Shown here in pieces: positions 1 through 9,961 of a stretch of DNA of 64,000 nt. Numbering within the stretch: the stretch's first letter is position 1; each line of letters opens with the position of its first letter. Made by a program: the position numbers and the translations under genes. The stretch is from Bacillus australimaris (GTDB lineage: Bacteria; Bacillota; Bacilli; Bacillales; Bacillaceae), in the NCBI RefSeq assembly GCF_001307105.1, contig NZ_LGYN01000023.1, positions 372,001-436,000 on the forward strand, read 5' to 3'. Under the pieces are notes generated by a model. The model was not told the origin of the DNA. It did not search any database and saw only the letters and a list, made by a program, of their open reading frames with translations.

Positions 1-233
1 TCTACTCTAAAGGATCCGCTTGAAATTTTCGCACCTAAATCCTTATATGAATATGTGAAATCAGCTAATTCTTCAACATCCTTCACCGTGTAAGATGTCT
101 CAACATTTATGGTTGCCGCTGCCCATGAAGACATGACCAAATGAGTTTCAATATCTGTGTGTTTGAGAATTTCTAGAAGACGAATTCCAAAGATGGCTCC
201 TGTCGCACCAGACATTCCAACAATAATCTTCAT
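1..233 (-). CDS. bsdB: Flavin prenyltransferase, phenolic acid decarboxylase subunit B (partial)
   Basis: Only the first 77 codons are present; the gene runs off the left edge. The N-terminus has the UbiX/Pad1 glycine-rich signature GMSGATGAIFGIRLL and later SSGSF, as in BsdB. The family makes prenylated FMN, which the partner decarboxylase BsdC needs to decarboxylate hydroxybenzoates such as vanillate. The ATG at 233 follows a GAAGGTGA ribosome binding site. It is divergent from a LysR gene, as bsdA and bsdBCD are in B. subtilis. The family call is firm; the assignment to bsd rather than another UbiX paralogue rests on this neighbour. Confidence 0.85.
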   Translation of the reverse strand, partial: MKIIVGMSGATGAIFGIRLLEILKHTDIETHLVMSSWAAATINVETSYTVKDVEELADFTYSYKDLGAKISSGSFRV

Positions 234-303
234 ATATGCTTCACCTTCTTTAATATTTAATGATTCATATCTCTAGATAAAGTATACTACCCAATTTATT
301 ATA

Positions 304-333
304 TTGATAATATTCATATTATTTATATATAAT
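304..333 (+). promoter_or_regulatory. Probable sigma-A promoter of bsdA
   Basis: TTGATA (304-309) and TATAAT (328-333) are separated by 18 bases and lie about 35 bases before the bsdA start, in an AT-rich divergent intergenic region. The LysR regulator probably binds here to control both directions, but no single operator is clear enough to call. Confidence 0.55.
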
Positions 334-367
334 ACTTATAAAGTATAAAAAAGACAGGAGAAGAAAT

Positions 368-1264
368 ATGGATATTCGACAACTACGATATTTTATAGCG
401 ATTGCAGAACAAGGGACTATCTCTAAAGCTGCAGAATACCTGCACATGGCTCAGCCACCACTTAGCAGGCAATTAAAAATGATGGAGGATGAATTAGGTG
501 TTGTTTTATTTGAAAGGAATAAAAAGAAGAAAGTCACGCTGACCGCTCAGGGAGAACTCTTTTTAAAAAAGGCTAGGAAAATAGTTTATAGCATGGAGGA
601 TGCTATTCATGAAATTAAAGAATTTAGTGAGGAAATAAGCGGAACACTTTCAATTGGTTCTACTATCTATTGTGCACCGATTTTACTTTCTGCTCTTACT
701 GAATTTCGAAAAAAGCATTCTCATGTTAAATTTAATATTTGGGAAGGAAACTCTGCTCACTTAATGACATTATTGAATAATCGGCAAATTGATGTTGCGA
801 TTACAGGAGGACCTTTTCCTAAAAAAGATATTAAAGTGAAAAGTTTGTATACAGATCCTTGTGTATTAGTTGTCCCTAAAGAATATAAGATAGATGAAAA
901 AGAAATCAGCATACAAACACTTTCTGACATTCCGCTTGTATTACTCCGTCCAACAGAAGGAGTGGGATTATTTGATCAAATTGTTGATACATTTCAACAG
1001 TTGGAATTAACGCCCAATATATTATGTGAATGTCACGACTCTGCTATGTTATTAAGTTTAGTAAGAAAAGGATTTGGGGCGACAATATTACCTTTATCTA
1101 TGGTAAATCATCGACTTACGAAGGAATTTAAAAAGATCTCCATTCAAGATGATCCATGGATTTCTGATCCTTCATTGGTTTGGAGATCAAACAGCTACTT
1201 ATCAGCTGCGACGAAAGAGTTTTTGAAGTTTTTTGAGGAACAGAGCAACTACACCGACTATTAA
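368..1264 (+). CDS. bsdA: LysR-type regulator of phenolic acid decarboxylase
   Basis: This is a 298-residue LysR-type regulator. The N-terminal winged helix-turn-helix covers about residues 1-60 (IRQLRYFIAIAEQGTISKAA, then AQPPLSRQLK), followed by a type 2 periplasmic-binding-like effector domain. It is divergent from bsdB, the arrangement in B. subtilis, where BsdA activates bsdBCD in response to phenolic acids such as salicylate. The start at 368 follows GACAGGAGAAG. The role here is inferred from the family and the neighbour; the phenolic acid ligand cannot be read from the sequence. Confidence 0.85.
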   Translation: MDIRQLRYFIAIAEQGTISKAAEYLHMAQPPLSRQLKMMEDELGVVLFERNKKKKVTLTAQGELFLKKARKIVYSMEDAIHEIKEFSEEISGTLSIGSTIYCAPILLSALTEFRKKHSHVKFNIWEGNSAHLMTLLNNRQIDVAITGGPFPKKDIKVKSLYTDPCVLVVPKEYKIDEKEISIQTLSDIPLVLLRPTEGVGLFDQIVDTFQQLELTPNILCECHDSAMLLSLVRKGFGATILPLSMVNHRLTKEFKKISIQDDPWISDPSLVWRSNSYLSAATKEFLKFFEEQSNYTDY

Positions 1265-1312
1265 TTATCGGAGAGTCTGGATGACTTCATAGAGTATATC
1301 AGAACTCAATTC

Positions 1313-1330
1313 AACCTTGGCAGGTTTTTC
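1313..1330 (+). terminator. Possible terminator of bsdA
   Basis: AACCT and AGGTT enclose a TGGC loop and are followed by TTTTC, about 50 bases after the bsdA stop. The stem is only 5 bp, so this is a weak candidate. Confidence 0.4.
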
Positions 1331-1373
1331 TATTGGGGTGTTAATAGCTATTTGCATTCATGGAGTTAGCACA

Positions 1374-1410
1374 CAAAAAAACCGAACAAGCGATATGATG
1401 CTCATTCGGC
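1374..1410 (-). terminator. Rho-independent terminator of the bglA operon
   Basis: Read on the minus strand, a GCCGAATGAGC / GCTTGTTCGG stem is followed by a run of seven T, just past the bglA stop codon. Confidence 0.7.
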
Positions 1411-1426
1411 TCTCTATTATTTTTCT

Positions 1427-2866
<1,440 letters not shown>

Positions 2867-2892
2867 TTATTCCTCCTATTTCACAATAGTTA

Positions 2893-3172
2893 TCATGACA
2901 TCCGTTGGCTGACATATCTCAGTTTCTCTACAATCACATCTTCGTATGCTTGTGTGTTGGTGATGATGACTGGTGTGATTGTTTTTAATCCTTTGCTTTC
3001 AATGGCTTCTTGATCAAATGTCATCAACAAGTAACTCCACACCGAATTCTGAACGCAGTCCCATCGCAAACCCTTTATCCATCATCCCCGAGCTGAATAC
3101 GGCATCCGGCACTTCAGATAACGGGAGCACTTTCCCTGCAAGGTGTGCAGTAATTGTTTCTTCATTGTTCAT
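2893..3172 (-). pseudogene. Decayed PTS EIIA (glucose family) domain, yyzE-like
   Basis: From the ATG at 3172 the minus strand reads TAHLAGKVLPLSEVPDAVFS, then GMMDKGFAMG, typical of the start of a glucose-type EIIA domain, and then stops after about 49 codons. A second frame continues with ITPVIITNTQAYEDV, the typical EIIA C-terminus, to a TGA at 2893. The middle of the domain, including the phosphoryl-accepting histidine region, is missing and the frame is broken. It therefore looks like the remnant of a beta-glucoside PTS permease between bglA and its promoter. B. subtilis has a short EIIA-like gene, yyzE, at this place, so the decay may be old. Confidence 0.7.
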
Positions 3173-3192
3173 CGAAACATCATTTCTTCTTC

Positions 3193-3221
3193 ATTATAAT
3201 TATACCGGTACAATTTATCAA
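3193..3221 (-). promoter_or_regulatory. Promoter of the bglA unit with embedded GntR-type operator
   Basis: The minus strand has TTGATA (3221-3216), a 17-base spacer and TATAAT (3198-3193). The spacer contains AATTATACCGGTACAATT (3198-3215), an inverted repeat with 8 of 9 matching positions, the shape expected for a GntR/HutC-type dimer site. It lies between the bgl remnant and divergent yydK, so YydK is the natural candidate repressor. YydK binding is inferred. Confidence 0.65.
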
Positions 3222-3312
3222 TACATATATAATTCAAGTTAACATATCAAAGGAAAATCGGTATGTGCTATAATACAGGAACAATAAATCGTGGAAACAA
3301 AGAGGAATGGCT

Positions 3313-4023
3313 ATGTTAAAGTATCAACTAATTGCGAATGATATTGAAAAATATATTGTCACCCATGAGCTGCAGCAAGGGGATAAGCTTCCTGTACTTG
3401 AAACACTTATGAGCCAATTTGCTGTGAGCAAAAGTACAATTATCAAATCCTTAGACTTACTCGAAAGAAAAGGAATAGTCTATCAAGTGAGGGGCAGCGG
3501 CATCTTTGTTCGAAGACACCGCCGCAAGGGCTACATCAGTCTTTTATCCAACCAAGGATTTAAAAAAGATTTAGAGGAATTTCAACTGGCATCAGAGGTG
3601 TTAATGCTGGACACCATCAAGCCGTCCGAAGAAGCTGCGCTTAATTTGAACATTGAACAAGAAGAGGATGTTTTTTACCTGAAACGCATTCGTTACATCA
3701 ATGGACAAACCTTATGTTTAGAAGAATCCTATTACCGAAAAACCATCATTCCCTATCTCAACACAGAAATTGCCGCTGATTCTGTTTTTAAGTTCATCAG
3801 TGAAGCTTTGGGGCTCAAAGTCGGTTTTTCCGATATGTACTTACAAGTAGGCAAATTGAATAAAACCGAAGCGGCACACCTCGGCCTCAAACAAGATGAT
3901 CCCGCCCTCCGCGTCGAGACCGTCTTTCACCTCACAAACGGCCAGCCCTTCGACTTCTCGAAAATTACGTATAACTACATGCAGTCCCAATTTTTTATTC
4001 AAGCGAATAATTATTATGGGTGA
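3313..4023 (+). CDS. yydK: GntR/HutC-family (UTRA) transcriptional regulator
   Basis: This regulator has an N-terminal GntR winged helix (GDKLPVLETLMSQFAVSKST, residues about 20-50) and a C-terminal UTRA sugar-phosphate-sensing domain that includes YYRKTIIPYL. An upstream in-frame ATG at 3307 almost abuts the AAAGAGG ribosome binding site, so the ATG at 3313, seven bases from it, is taken as the start. A TATAAT at 3269-3274 is the likely minus-10 element; no good minus-35 is seen. It is divergent from the bglA unit across an inverted-repeat operator and probably represses it until a phosphorylated beta-glucoside is present. Confidence 0.85.
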   Translation: MLKYQLIANDIEKYIVTHELQQGDKLPVLETLMSQFAVSKSTIIKSLDLLERKGIVYQVRGSGIFVRRHRRKGYISLLSNQGFKKDLEEFQLASEVLMLDTIKPSEEAALNLNIEQEEDVFYLKRIRYINGQTLCLEESYYRKTIIPYLNTEIAADSVFKFISEALGLKVGFSDMYLQVGKLNKTEAAHLGLKQDDPALRVETVFHLTNGQPFDFSKITYNYMQSQFFIQANNYYG

Positions 4024-4031
4024 TGGTATGG

Positions 4032-4061
4032 AAAAAGCCCCTCGAGCCTGAGGGGCTTTTT
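4032..4061. terminator. Bidirectional terminator
   Basis: AAAAAGCCCCTC and GAGGGGCTTTTT form a long GC-rich stem flanked by A and T tracts. It lies between yydK and the convergent secreted-protein gene and can serve both. Confidence 0.85.
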
Positions 4062-4073
4062 GAAAATAAACAT

Positions 4074-5084
4074 TTATTTGTAATAGTTATACTCATTGAA
4101 CGTTGCTATCATATCTTCCTCTGTTCCTGTCTTCGCGCGATTTGTATTAAAATATAACGTGCCATCATCAAAATCAACAGCTTCTATTTCAAAAAGAGTA
4201 AATGCGCTGCTCGTAATTCGGAAAGAAAGGTCTTTTCTCGTAAACAATTCTTTTGAAAAATCTTTTACAGGTGTTTCCTTTTGCTCTTTCAACATTTGAT
4301 TGATATTTAACGGATATGTAAGAATAACACTTACATTAGAAGCCCCTCCGTTGGTATCTGTTTTAAATAACGGTACATATAAGGTTCCTTGGTAGAAAGA
4401 AATACCTTGAAGAATGTACTTCGAAGCATCAACCACTGATTGATTTACAATGGCTTCCTTATAATTTAATGTAAACGTGGCTTCATACTCAAATTGTCCT
4501 TTTTGGTCATTAAAATTCCCAATAAAAAAGCGATTACCAGACCTGACAATAAACTTATCCGTTCCCACAGAATAGGTAATGCCGCTAATAGATAAATCCG
4601 CCCCATTGTACTGAAGGACATAAGATTTAGCCACTTTGTACGTATTATTCTTCGTGTTCACGCGTAGCTTCACTATCTTTTTTACATACTTTACGCCATC
4701 GGTCATTGGCGCTACATATAAGCTAACTTGATCATCACCTTTTTCGGCTTTCACTGCCAAGTCATTGGCATGACCTAAGTCATTACTCGTACTATTGGTG
4801 TCAGAGTTTTTAAGCAGCTTAACCGTTCTATTGCTTGATGAGCCGCTCATTTTTATAGCGTACAATTGCGTCAAGTGGTTTGATGTGTTGATTTTTGCAG
4901 CATAGATCATATTATTATTCCGGTCTACAGCCATTCCTTGCATCGAAGTGTAGAAACCAGAACCTGACATTGCAGAATACGTTGTATATGTGTTGAAATA
5001 TCCGGATTGAGCGTGAACAGCAGTGGACCACATACTGCAGCAAAAGATGACAGCGATTAGAATCAAATACTTTGTTTTTTTCAT
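4074..5084 (-). CDS. Secreted helveticin J-like protein
   Basis: A 336-residue protein with a signal peptide (MKKTKYLILIAVIFCC then a VHA-QSG cleavage site, about residue 26). A longer reading from 5105 is possible, but ATAGGAGAG lies nine bases before 5084. The mature part is rich in beta-strand patterns and carries QGMAVDRNNNMIYAAKIN, LGHANDLAV and EIEAVDFDDGTLYFNTNR, which recall the helveticin J family of large class III bacteriocins. It is a single gene between two terminators with no adjacent immunity gene. A bacteriolytic role is inferred from family resemblance only; a propeller-like surface protein remains possible. Confidence 0.6.
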   Translation of the reverse strand: MKKTKYLILIAVIFCCSMWSTAVHAQSGYFNTYTTYSAMSGSGFYTSMQGMAVDRNNNMIYAAKINTSNHLTQLYAIKMSGSSSNRTVKLLKNSDTNSTSNDLGHANDLAVKAEKGDDQVSLYVAPMTDGVKYVKKIVKLRVNTKNNTYKVAKSYVLQYNGADLSISGITYSVGTDKFIVRSGNRFFIGNFNDQKGQFEYEATFTLNYKEAIVNQSVVDASKYILQGISFYQGTLYVPLFKTDTNGGASNVSVILTYPLNINQMLKEQKETPVKDFSKELFTRKDLSFRITSSAFTLFEIEAVDFDDGTLYFNTNRAKTGTEEDMIATFNEYNYYK

Positions 5085-5135
5085 TATAAACCACTCTCCT
5101 ATCATTGGAATTTATATCATGTGGTTCTTAGGAAT

Positions 5136-5168
5136 AAAATCGTCACCCTAGAAATGAATGACGATTTT
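5136..5168 (-). terminator. Terminator of the Ig-repeat protein gene
   Basis: AAAATCGTCA and TGACGATTTT form a perfect 10-bp stem with a 13-base loop. On the minus strand the stem ends in TTTTATTCC, downstream of the gene at 5193. Confidence 0.65.
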
Positions 5169-5192
5169 AAGATTCTCAATGATGAAACAACT

Positions 5193-7376
5193 CTACTTTT
5201 CAGCCTTAAATGTCTTTACCGTCTTACTACTTTCCGACATGCCTTTTCCAGTGACAGTGAAGTAGAGTTTTCCTCCCTTCGCACCTAGTTGTTTGAAAGT
5301 AACTTTCACAACCTTGCCTTTTGAAGCCGCTGATTTTCCAATAAGCTTTCCTGAAGGTTGATAGATTTTGACAACATCCTGCTTCGTTAATTTACTGAAA
5401 GTGATTACATCTTTTTTCTTCTTGTTGTTCACGATGTTGATTTGATTGCTTTTTAATACAGCAGATGGCTCGCCTTTAAAAGAAATGGCTTGCTTTCCAC
5501 TTTCCAGCATCTTATCGCTGCTGCGCGTGACATACACTTTACCGCTCTTAGTTCCTACTTGTTTGATGGACAATTTGATGGACGAACTGTTAGCCGGTTT
5601 TGATGTGGCTAGTAATTTTCCGCTTGTTGAGTAGACTTTGATCACATCTTTTTTCTTCATCTTACTCACTGTGACGACGTCATTTTTATTTTTAAGATTG
5701 TTGATTTTGACTTGGTTCGTTTTTAAAGCATCTGATTTCTCACCCTGATAACGAATTGGTACTCGATTTCCCTCTTTTAAACCAGGTTCTTTCATACTGA
5801 TATAAAGCGTTCCACTTGTTTGTCCCAGTTGCTTCAAGGAAATCGTCAGGTTCGAACTAGATGCAGCCTGTTGGGCAATCGCTTTACCGCCAGAAGATTG
5901 TTTAAAAACTTTGATGACTGATTGCTTTTTGATTCCTTTTATCGTCACCGTATCGTTTTTCCCTTTATTGTTCGCCACCTTTACTTGAGATGCTAGAAGT
6001 GGTGATGTGACGATTTTTTTGACGGTCAAGGCTGGCAGGGCGACCTTTCTATTTCCGCTTAACAACGTGATCGTTACTTTAGACCCTTGTTGTAATTTTC
6101 CCGTTTTCAATTTGAAATCTTTGCCCGGCGTAATGGAGAATGGTCCGTATTTCTTTTTCGCTGTGCTCGTGCTGAGTCTCGACATTGCTTTTATTGTGTT
6201 ATTCGCTGAATCAGATTGCACCTCAACAACAGCTTGCTGACCAAAGGTACTGACGCCATTAATGGTATCACTTGCATCATCGATTTCTTCCACAAAAACT
6301 TTCTGTACATCTTCCTGAGATTGATTCGTTTCATTCGGATTATCAGCCATGAACGACTTGACTGTAATTAAGTCACCACCGATTAATTTAGAAACAGGGA
6401 CATCATAGTACCCATTAGAGTCTGTCTGACCTTCCCCAATGACTCTTCCTTCTCCATCTAAAATATTGATCATACTTTTAGGAGTTGCGGTCCCACCCAC
6501 TGAAGCTGAAAGCTGCGTAAATGGATCAATAGTCGGAGCGGTTGATCTCAGTTGAAAAATGGTCTCATGCAAAGCATTATCATAAGAGGGTTCCATCACT
6601 TGAAATTTACTTTGATCTAATGATTTTATTGTGTTTTTGTCCACACTCAATTCAAAATTGCCATCACCATCTGCAATCATCGATTGAATGATGTCATTTG
6701 ATTTTTGATTTTTAAAGACGATCTTTGCATAAGGAATTCCCGTTTGGCCTTTCACTGATTTAGACCATTTTGTCGTAGGAATAAGTGAGATTTTCTTAGG
6801 ATTCACAATTTTTTTGTAAACGTCGATATTGCTGCCAGTCGTCATTTTCACTGTTAGGAATGTCCCTGCATTGAGTGCAGGCAGCTTTAAATGAATGGCA
6901 TTATTGAATGTGCCTGAGGCAATTACTTTGCCATCTTTCATGACCTCTACTTTTGTGTTCTTCACTGTTTTTCCAGTTAATTCTTGAGAAGTATCATAGA
7001 TCGGATCTAATGAGCTAAAAGATTCCTTGAAAACATACACTTTGTTTGAAGACAGCATTGTCCCATTTTGGTCATACGTATCTAATTCCATTGTTTGGCC
7101 TGAACTAAGGTTCAAAGAAAACAACTTAAAGTTTCCGTTACTATCTGCTTTTGCATAGTGCATATATTTAGATTTCCAGTTACTCGGAACACCCCAATCT
7201 ACGAATGCAACGATTGCGTTTGGCGCTGTTTTACCTGTCAGATAATTATCACCATATTGATAGCGATCAACCGTTGTGATTGTTCCACTCTCTACTGCGC
7301 TTACCCTTTCTTGTATATGAAAACTCAACATCATCACACATAGAATAGAAGCTACTAATTTCAGGACCATTTTCAT
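5193..7376 (-). CDS. Secreted Ig-like multidomain protein with three C-terminal repeats
   Basis: A 727-residue exported protein. The ATG at 7376 is preferred over a longer reading because GTGAGGAT lies just upstream and a signal peptide (MKMVLKLVASILCVMMLSF) follows. The N-terminal two thirds contain several bacterial Ig-like units with phrases such as LTGKTAPNAIVAFVDWG and SVGGTATPKSMINILDGEG. The C-terminus has three tandem units of about 85-90 residues, each starting with a variant of SDALKTNQVKINNLKNKNDV and containing VIKVY.SGKL and K.G.LYF. The repeats are lysine-rich, suggesting binding to anionic wall polymers. No LPXTG motif is seen. Function unknown; adhesion or wall association is inferred. 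Confidence 0.7.
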   Translation of the reverse strand: MKMVLKLVASILCVMMLSFHIQERVSAVESGTITTVDRYQYGDNYLTGKTAPNAIVAFVDWGVPSNWKSKYMHYAKADSNGNFKLFSLNLSSGQTMELDTYDQNGTMLSSNKVYVFKESFSSLDPIYDTSQELTGKTVKNTKVEVMKDGKVIASGTFNNAIHLKLPALNAGTFLTVKMTTGSNIDVYKKIVNPKKISLIPTTKWSKSVKGQTGIPYAKIVFKNQKSNDIIQSMIADGDGNFELSVDKNTIKSLDQSKFQVMEPSYDNALHETIFQLRSTAPTIDPFTQLSASVGGTATPKSMINILDGEGRVIGEGQTDSNGYYDVPVSKLIGGDLITVKSFMADNPNETNQSQEDVQKVFVEEIDDASDTINGVSTFGQQAVVEVQSDSANNTIKAMSRLSTSTAKKKYGPFSITPGKDFKLKTGKLQQGSKVTITLLSGNRKVALPALTVKKIVTSPLLASQVKVANNKGKNDTVTIKGIKKQSVIKVFKQSSGGKAIAQQAASSSNLTISLKQLGQTSGTLYISMKEPGLKEGNRVPIRYQGEKSDALKTNQVKINNLKNKNDVVTVSKMKKKDVIKVYSTSGKLLATSKPANSSSIKLSIKQVGTKSGKVYVTRSSDKMLESGKQAISFKGEPSAVLKSNQINIVNNKKKKDVITFSKLTKQDVVKIYQPSGKLIGKSAASKGKVVKVTFKQLGAKGGKLYFTVTGKGMSESSKTVKTFKAEK

Positions 7377-7419
7377 AAATATATCCTCACTTTTCCTATT
7401 AATGTTTTTATATACAAAT

Positions 7420-7448
7420 ATTATACATTTCATTCGATATAGGTACAA
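7420..7448 (-). promoter_or_regulatory. Sigma-A promoter of the Ig-repeat protein gene
   Basis: On the minus strand TTGTAC (7448-7443), a 17-base spacer and TATAAT (7425-7420) lie 44 bases before the chosen ATG. Confidence 0.65.
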
Positions 7449-7616
7449 GGGTTAATACAGTGACTAAAGACTTATATATACTAAATTAATAGATACAGTG
7501 AACTCTTCTCTCTTACATGAACATTCCCAATGTAAAACATCAAAAAGATTCATTTTACGAATGCATCAAACAAACTTATGATAAACGTAACAAAAATGTA
7601 TAGGAGGGTTCGTTAG

Positions 7617-8513
7617 ATGAGAGACATTAGAGTGTATCATGTTGATGCGTTTACAACTGAGACATTTGGAGGAAACGCCGCTGGAGTCGTATTGGATGGT
7701 GAGTTTTTAACAGAGGAAGACATGCAGAGAATCGCCAAGGAGTTGAATTTAGCGGAATCCGTCTTTTTGCTGCCTGCACATGATCAAGAAGCTGATTATC
7801 GGGTCAAATACTTTACGCCGACAGAGGAAGTTAATTTTTGCGGTCATGCGACTGTTGGATTGACTTGGCTTATGGCGACTGAGCTAGGGCTGGCGAAAGA
7901 GACATCAGGGGTCGTGTTAGAAACAAAGATTGGCAATGTGCCCGTTGTATGGCACGAAGAAAATGGAGAAATTGTTGATGTGGAAATGACGCAGATAACC
8001 CCGAAGACGAGAGATTTTGCCATCGATGTAGAAGAGCTTAGTGACTTGCTTGGTGTGAGCAGTGACCGCATCGATCCATCCTATCCTATCAAATTAGCAA
8101 ACACCGGAAACTGGCACCTTCTCGTTCCGATGAAGCATCAGCAGGACATTGATCAAGCGTCTCCAAACTTAACGGCTTTAGCTAAAATGAATAAAGAGCA
8201 TGGCATCTCGACGACCCACCTTTATACATTTCACACCTCAAAAGAATGTGATCTTTATACGAGGGATTTTGCGCCTGGGATTGGGATACCCGAAGATCCT
8301 GTGACGGGGGCAGCGAACGGGGCATTGGCTGGTTTTCTCTACTTAGAAAACATTATTTCTCAACAGAACCCCACTCACCTGAGCATTGCTCAAGGAGATA
8401 CCATCGGCAGACCAGGTATGCTTACGATCACAGTCATTCCGAATGAATCACAGCCAGTGATCAAAGTGGCAGGCGCAGCTGTCATTACCATTCGCGGCGT
8501 GTTGACTCTATAA
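7617..8513 (+). CDS. PhzF-family isomerase/epimerase
   Basis: A 298-residue PhzF-fold protein of normal length. The start has YHVDAFTTETFGGNAAGV, the catalytic glutamate lies in NLAESVF (Glu47) and the second half-site is FCGHATVG, with EDPVTGAANG near the C-terminus. The family includes PhzF of phenazine synthesis and many enzymes of unknown substrate, acting by general acid/base proton shifts. The ATG follows AGGAGGG. It is convergent with a LysR gene across a shared hairpin. No phenazine or other pathway genes are nearby, so the substrate is unknown. Confidence 0.85.
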   Translation: MRDIRVYHVDAFTTETFGGNAAGVVLDGEFLTEEDMQRIAKELNLAESVFLLPAHDQEADYRVKYFTPTEEVNFCGHATVGLTWLMATELGLAKETSGVVLETKIGNVPVVWHEENGEIVDVEMTQITPKTRDFAIDVEELSDLLGVSSDRIDPSYPIKLANTGNWHLLVPMKHQQDIDQASPNLTALAKMNKEHGISTTHLYTFHTSKECDLYTRDFAPGIGIPEDPVTGAANGALAGFLYLENIISQQNPTHLSIAQGDTIGRPGMLTITVIPNESQPVIKVAGAAVITIRGVLTL

Positions 8514-8515
8514 AC

Positions 8516-8553
8516 GATCAGCTTGAATGGGAGACATCTCGTTCAAGCTGATC
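8516..8553. terminator. Hairpin between convergent genes
   Basis: GATCAGCTTGAA and TTCAAGCTGATC form a perfect 12-bp stem with a 14-base loop, exactly filling the gap between the PhzF and LysR stop codons. T tracts are weak on both sides, so it is a likely but not classical terminator. Confidence 0.6.
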
Positions 8554-9429
8554 CTATTTAAAATGATCTTTGACTGCTTTGATCCATCTTTTGGCCGATG
8601 GGGAAGCTGCTTTGAATGATTTAAACGCCAGGTTAACCTCACGATATACACTCGTCTCAAGTGGAATGATTTTCGTATGAGGTATGTGCGGCGGCAAAAT
8701 TAATGTCGGAATGATCGTGACCCCAAGCCCTTCTTGAACCATAGAAATGAGCGTATTGTTGTCTCCAATTTCAAATAAAACATGGGGCTTCACACCGCCG
8801 CTTTCTTTTAACAGCTTTTTGACGAGTATGTCACAGCCCGCTTTCGGCATGATAAAGGATTCATCCTGTAGCGAGTCCACTTCAATCACTTTCTTCGTAT
8901 TGAAACGATGATTCTCTTGTATGAGCACCACCAATTCATCTTGAAAAAGTGGAATGGTCTCGAATTCCCTCGATGACTGCGTTAAAAATCCAACATCAAC
9001 CGTGCCTGAAGCAATCCATTCCTCAATCTCCTCATAACCGCCTTCATATAACTCCAGCTTAATATGCGGATAGCTTTGCGTAAAACGATGAATGAGGCGC
9101 GGAAGGACATTTGAAGAAAAACTGGGAAATGTCCCAATCTTGATGCTCCCTACTTCCATCCCTTGAATCAGCGCCGCCTCCTGCTCAAGCAATGCTGCAT
9201 GATGCATGATTTGCCGAATATGCGGCATCACCCGCTCACCTGCGTCCGTTAACGACAGCCCGTTTCGATTCCGCCGAAGCAGCACAACCCCTAATTCCGA
9301 CTCAAGCTTCGCAATATTATGACTCACCCCAGACTGCGTCAGCCCAAGCTTCTCCCCGGCTCTTGTAAAACTGCCGCATTCGACGGCTGTTAGAAATACT
9401 TTGTATTGGAATGTGATCAGTTTGCTCAC
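8554..9429 (-). CDS. LysR-type transcriptional regulator
   Basis: A 291-residue LysR-type regulator. The N-terminal helix-turn-helix (FLTAVECGSFTRAGEKLGLT, then QSGVSHNIAKLE) is followed by an effector domain with GSIKIGTFPSFSSNVLPRL. The convergent gene encodes a PhzF-family protein, not a divergent target, so the regulated gene is not obvious. It is close in layout to B. subtilis LysR paralogues of unknown ligand. Clear family member, unknown role. Confidence 0.85.
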   Translation of the reverse strand: MSKLITFQYKVFLTAVECGSFTRAGEKLGLTQSGVSHNIAKLESELGVVLLRRNRNGLSLTDAGERVMPHIRQIMHHAALLEQEAALIQGMEVGSIKIGTFPSFSSNVLPRLIHRFTQSYPHIKLELYEGGYEEIEEWIASGTVDVGFLTQSSREFETIPLFQDELVVLIQENHRFNTKKVIEVDSLQDESFIMPKAGCDILVKKLLKESGGVKPHVLFEIGDNNTLISMVQEGLGVTIIPTLILPPHIPHTKIIPLETSVYREVNLAFKSFKAASPSAKRWIKAVKDHFK

Positions 9430-9438
9430 CTCACAAGC

Positions 9439-9945
9439 TCATTTTAGATCTTGGCAAAATCTACTGTTAGATATTTCTTTGATTTTTCGATTTAAATGGT
9501 GTTCTATCATTTGAAAGCAAGTCTGCTGAATCCATAAACGTTGAAATGTATAGAGCTGTTCTTTTTCATCACCATGCAAATCTTCATCTTCCTCTAACTG
9601 AAAATCAGTTAAATCGATGTTGTCATGAACATGCATTTTCATAAAAACATGAGCATTGTGAAAATCATGCATATGTTCTACTAAAAAAGAAATCTCAGTG
9701 ATAACATCATCAAATGTATCTTCTTCAAGCATTTTTTTAAGATCCAAATTACTATGCACATCAATTGAAAGGTAATTATCTCTTTCATCCAATTCTTCTT
9801 GGGTAGCTAGCGGATTATCGTGAATGGTTGCTTTTCTATTTACATCTGTAATGGAGAAATAAATGATGATGTCTTGATTATCGAGAAATTCATACGCCCA
9901 TATTTCTGCATCTCTTAATCTTAAAATGCGGGTGAGATTGGCCAA
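9439..9945 (-). CDS. Hypothetical acidic, histidine-rich cytoplasmic protein
   Basis: 168 residues, no signal peptide or membrane segment, rich in Asp, Glu and His (for example HMHDFHNAHVFMKMHVHD). I do not recognise a family. Spacing to the upstream yxjI-like gene is 16 bases and both are on the minus strand, so they are probably co-transcribed. The sequence is ordinary coding DNA. Its function is unknown. Confidence 0.65.
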   Translation of the reverse strand: MANLTRILRLRDAEIWAYEFLDNQDIIIYFSITDVNRKATIHDNPLATQEELDERDNYLSIDVHSNLDLKKMLEEDTFDDVITEISFLVEHMHDFHNAHVFMKMHVHDNIDLTDFQLEEDEDLHGDEKEQLYTFQRLWIQQTCFQMIEHHLNRKIKEISNSRFCQDLK

Positions 9946-9961
9946 TCTTTTAACCCTCCAA

